Shown here: piece after piece, positions 62,900 to 64,000 of the stretch
Layout: every line of letters begins with the position of its first letter
Position numbering within the stretch: position 1 is the stretch's first letter
From: Ruegeria arenilitoris
Lineage (GTDB): Bacteria > Pseudomonadota > Alphaproteobacteria > Rhodobacterales > Rhodobacteraceae
Direction: 5' to 3'
Length of the DNA: 64,000 nt
NCBI RefSeq assembly: GCF_013032445.1
Contig: NZ_WQCA01000005.1
Coordinates: forward strand, 124,001 to 188,000
The notes under the pieces: model-generated
What the model was told of the DNA's origin: nothing
Databases searched by the model: none
The model's input: the letters and a program-made list of their open reading frames with translations, nothing else
Translations under genes and position numbers: made by a program

Positions 62900-64000
62900 C
62901 TAGTCCACCCCGTCAATATAGGTCTCAACATAGGCTTTGATTTTTGAAATCACACGCTCAGCAACAGTGCTCCGCTCCCGGAGAGACGGGCGTTTATTCA
63001 TGATCCCGATTATATCGTCGCGCATCGGTGTTTTTTCTGTGAACAGATAATTTCCGATGACCTTTTCAAGCTTTTCCTTTTTCAAACCTTCTTCAGAGCT
63101 GAGAGTTTCGATAGCCACTCGCTTCTGCTCGTTCCAGAAGGAATTGAATTCTGCTCCTACGTCTGCGGTGACGGGGAGATCAGGGAAGTGCTGCGAGATG
63201 AAACGTTCAATAAGTTCCTTCTTGCTTCGTAACTGAGCCTCAGTGTCGAGAATATCGATGATACTCTTGCGGGCTTTTGCTTGATCGGCAGGCTGCTTGT
63301 CTCTCAGGTCAAGAAGGAGCGCGATGATGTAGCTGACGTTGATTTTGTCCCGACTGATAAGCTCAACTTCAAAGTCGATGTCATCAAGGATGGAGACTTT
63401 CTCTTTTTCTTTCTCGCTGCGAACCTTGTCGTATAGATCAAGATACTTGCTGCGGAAGTCAGCGAAAAGTTGTTCGTCCATTGGCAGGTCTTCAAAGCTG
63501 AACTGCGTGAAGCAATCCAACACGTTCTTAACTCTGATAACTTCTCGGAACGCTTGAATGAATTTTGCCTCGTCCTCCTCTGTTAAGAGGTCATCAACGC
63601 TTTCAATGTCGGGTGTGATCGCGAATAAGTTGCTGACAGCGATTTCGAACTTTTCCAGATAGTCCTCATACGGTGCCAGGATAATTTCCTCCTGAGCATC
63701 TTTGTTTGCAAAGAGCTCAATCGCCTGGTCGGTTGCCGGCTTCAGGTTCCTGAAGGCGACCACATTACCTTGTGACTTTTTTGATCCCATCGTCCGGTTT
63801 GTACGGGAATAGGCCTGCAATAGACCATGATACCTCAGGTTCTTATCAACGTAGATCGTGTTCAGCGGTTTGCTGTCAAAACCAGTAAGGAACATGTTTA
63901 CGACCAATAGGATATCGACCTGTCGCGCCTTCACACGCTTTCCGATATCCTTGTAGTAGGCATAGAAAAGCTTGCTGTCCTTGGTGGAGTAGTTCGTTCC
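62900..64000 (-). CDS. hsdR: Type I restriction enzyme R subunit (3' part)
   Basis: The frame runs off the right edge; 366 C-terminal residues are visible. HsdR is the ATP-driven translocase and nuclease of type I restriction systems. Here the end of the second helicase domain is seen: KARQVDILLVVNMFLTGFDS, TIYVDKNLRYHGLLQAYSRT and NRTMGSKKSQGNVVAF, covering motifs V and VI (LTGFDSK, QAYSRTNR). The helical C-terminal domain that contacts the methylase follows. Base composition by eye is more AT-rich than the rest of the window. hsdM and hsdS would lie outside. It sits next to a tRNA gene, as expected of an island. Confidence 0.9.
   Translation of the reverse strand, partial: GTNYSTKDSKLFYAYYKDIGKRVKARQVDILLVVNMFLTGFDSKPLNTIYVDKNLRYHGLLQAYSRTNRTMGSKKSQGNVVAFRNLKPATDQAIELFANKDAQEEIILAPYEDYLEKFEIAVSNLFAITPDIESVDDLLTEEDEAKFIQAFREVIRVKNVLDCFTQFSFEDLPMDEQLFADFRSKYLDLYDKVRSEKEKEKVSILDDIDFEVELISRDKINVSYIIALLLDLRDKQPADQAKARKSIIDILDTEAQLRSKKELIERFISQHFPDLPVTADVGAEFNSFWNEQKRVAIETLSSEEGLKKEKLEKVIGNYLFTEKTPMRDDIIGIMNKRPSLRERSTVAERVISKIKAYVETYIDGVD

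Overview
The window is one continuous piece of an alphaproteobacterial chromosome, most likely from the Roseobacter group of the Rhodobacteraceae (Ruegeria-like). That placement is an inference. It rests on high-GC coding throughout, a SAM-II riboswitch in front of metZ, a GTTC-N7-GTTC LexA box, a TTAA-N7-TTAA CtrA-type site, a TTGAT-N4-ATCAA FnrL-type site, and conserved gene groups such as gor-hflK-hflC-DUF2065-degP and glyQ / DUF6446-like / gltS / glyS / ppdK. Nearly all genes are compact housekeeping genes, many in overlapping pairs.

Layout. 1-6.7 kb: rpiA (3' part), glutathione reductase, the HflKC membrane complex with a small DUF2065 protein, a DegP/HtrA protease, and a convergent Crp/Fnr regulator. 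6.8-14.9 kb: yciB, a drug/metabolite transporter, ftsY, a YhhN membrane protein, a small secreted protein, xseA, purD, an FG-GAP protein and a 2Fe-2S ferredoxin. 14.9-20.8 kb is the one clearly eroded region. It holds a dnaE2 C-terminal remnant that still sits behind a perfect SOS box, a degenerate IS1182-type element with recognisable terminal repeats, psiE, a second transposase scrap, a short-chain dehydrogenase pseudogene, and an NTF2-like protein, an alpha/beta hydrolase and an AraC regulator.

20.8-31.2 kb: a GST-like enzyme with an esterase, metZ behind a SAM-II riboswitch and a tiny leader ORF, folE2, a histone-H1-like Lys/Ala/Pro-rich protein, TrkH, a ThDP-dependent decarboxylase, and a SPOR-like/peptidoglycan-binding/trypsin-fold protein that has lost its catalytic residues. 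31.3-39.5 kb: glyQ and glyS with marC, gltS and ppdK. 39.6-46.9 kb: a SleB-type cell wall hydrolase, a folB-folP-glmM run in which FolB carries an extra C-terminal domain, a second EamA transporter, ilvC, and a divergent overlapping pair of Lrp/AsnC regulators. 46.9-52 kb: a HutC-type GntR regulator divergent from a class V aminotransferase, a UbiH-type hydroxylase, a small membrane protein, a HAD nucleotidase and an FCD-type GntR regulator. 52-62.6 kb: a membrane GT2 glycosyltransferase with an N-terminal MshEN (c-di-GMP type) domain and an upstream CtrA-type box, carA, yqeY, a DUF2244 protein, a DsbA-fold isomerase, a bestrophin, ctaD, a HIT protein, lipB and a FrnE-like DsbA protein. The window ends at tRNA-Leu(GAG), followed by an AT-rich stretch and the 3' part of a type I restriction hsdR gene, which looks like the edge of a genomic island.

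No complete unknown system is visible. The strongest leads are the SAM-II / leader-ORF / metZ arrangement, the SOS promoter joined to a dnaE2 stump, the MshEN glycosyltransferase with its CtrA-type site, the FolB C-terminal extension, and the catalytically dead trypsin-fold protein.
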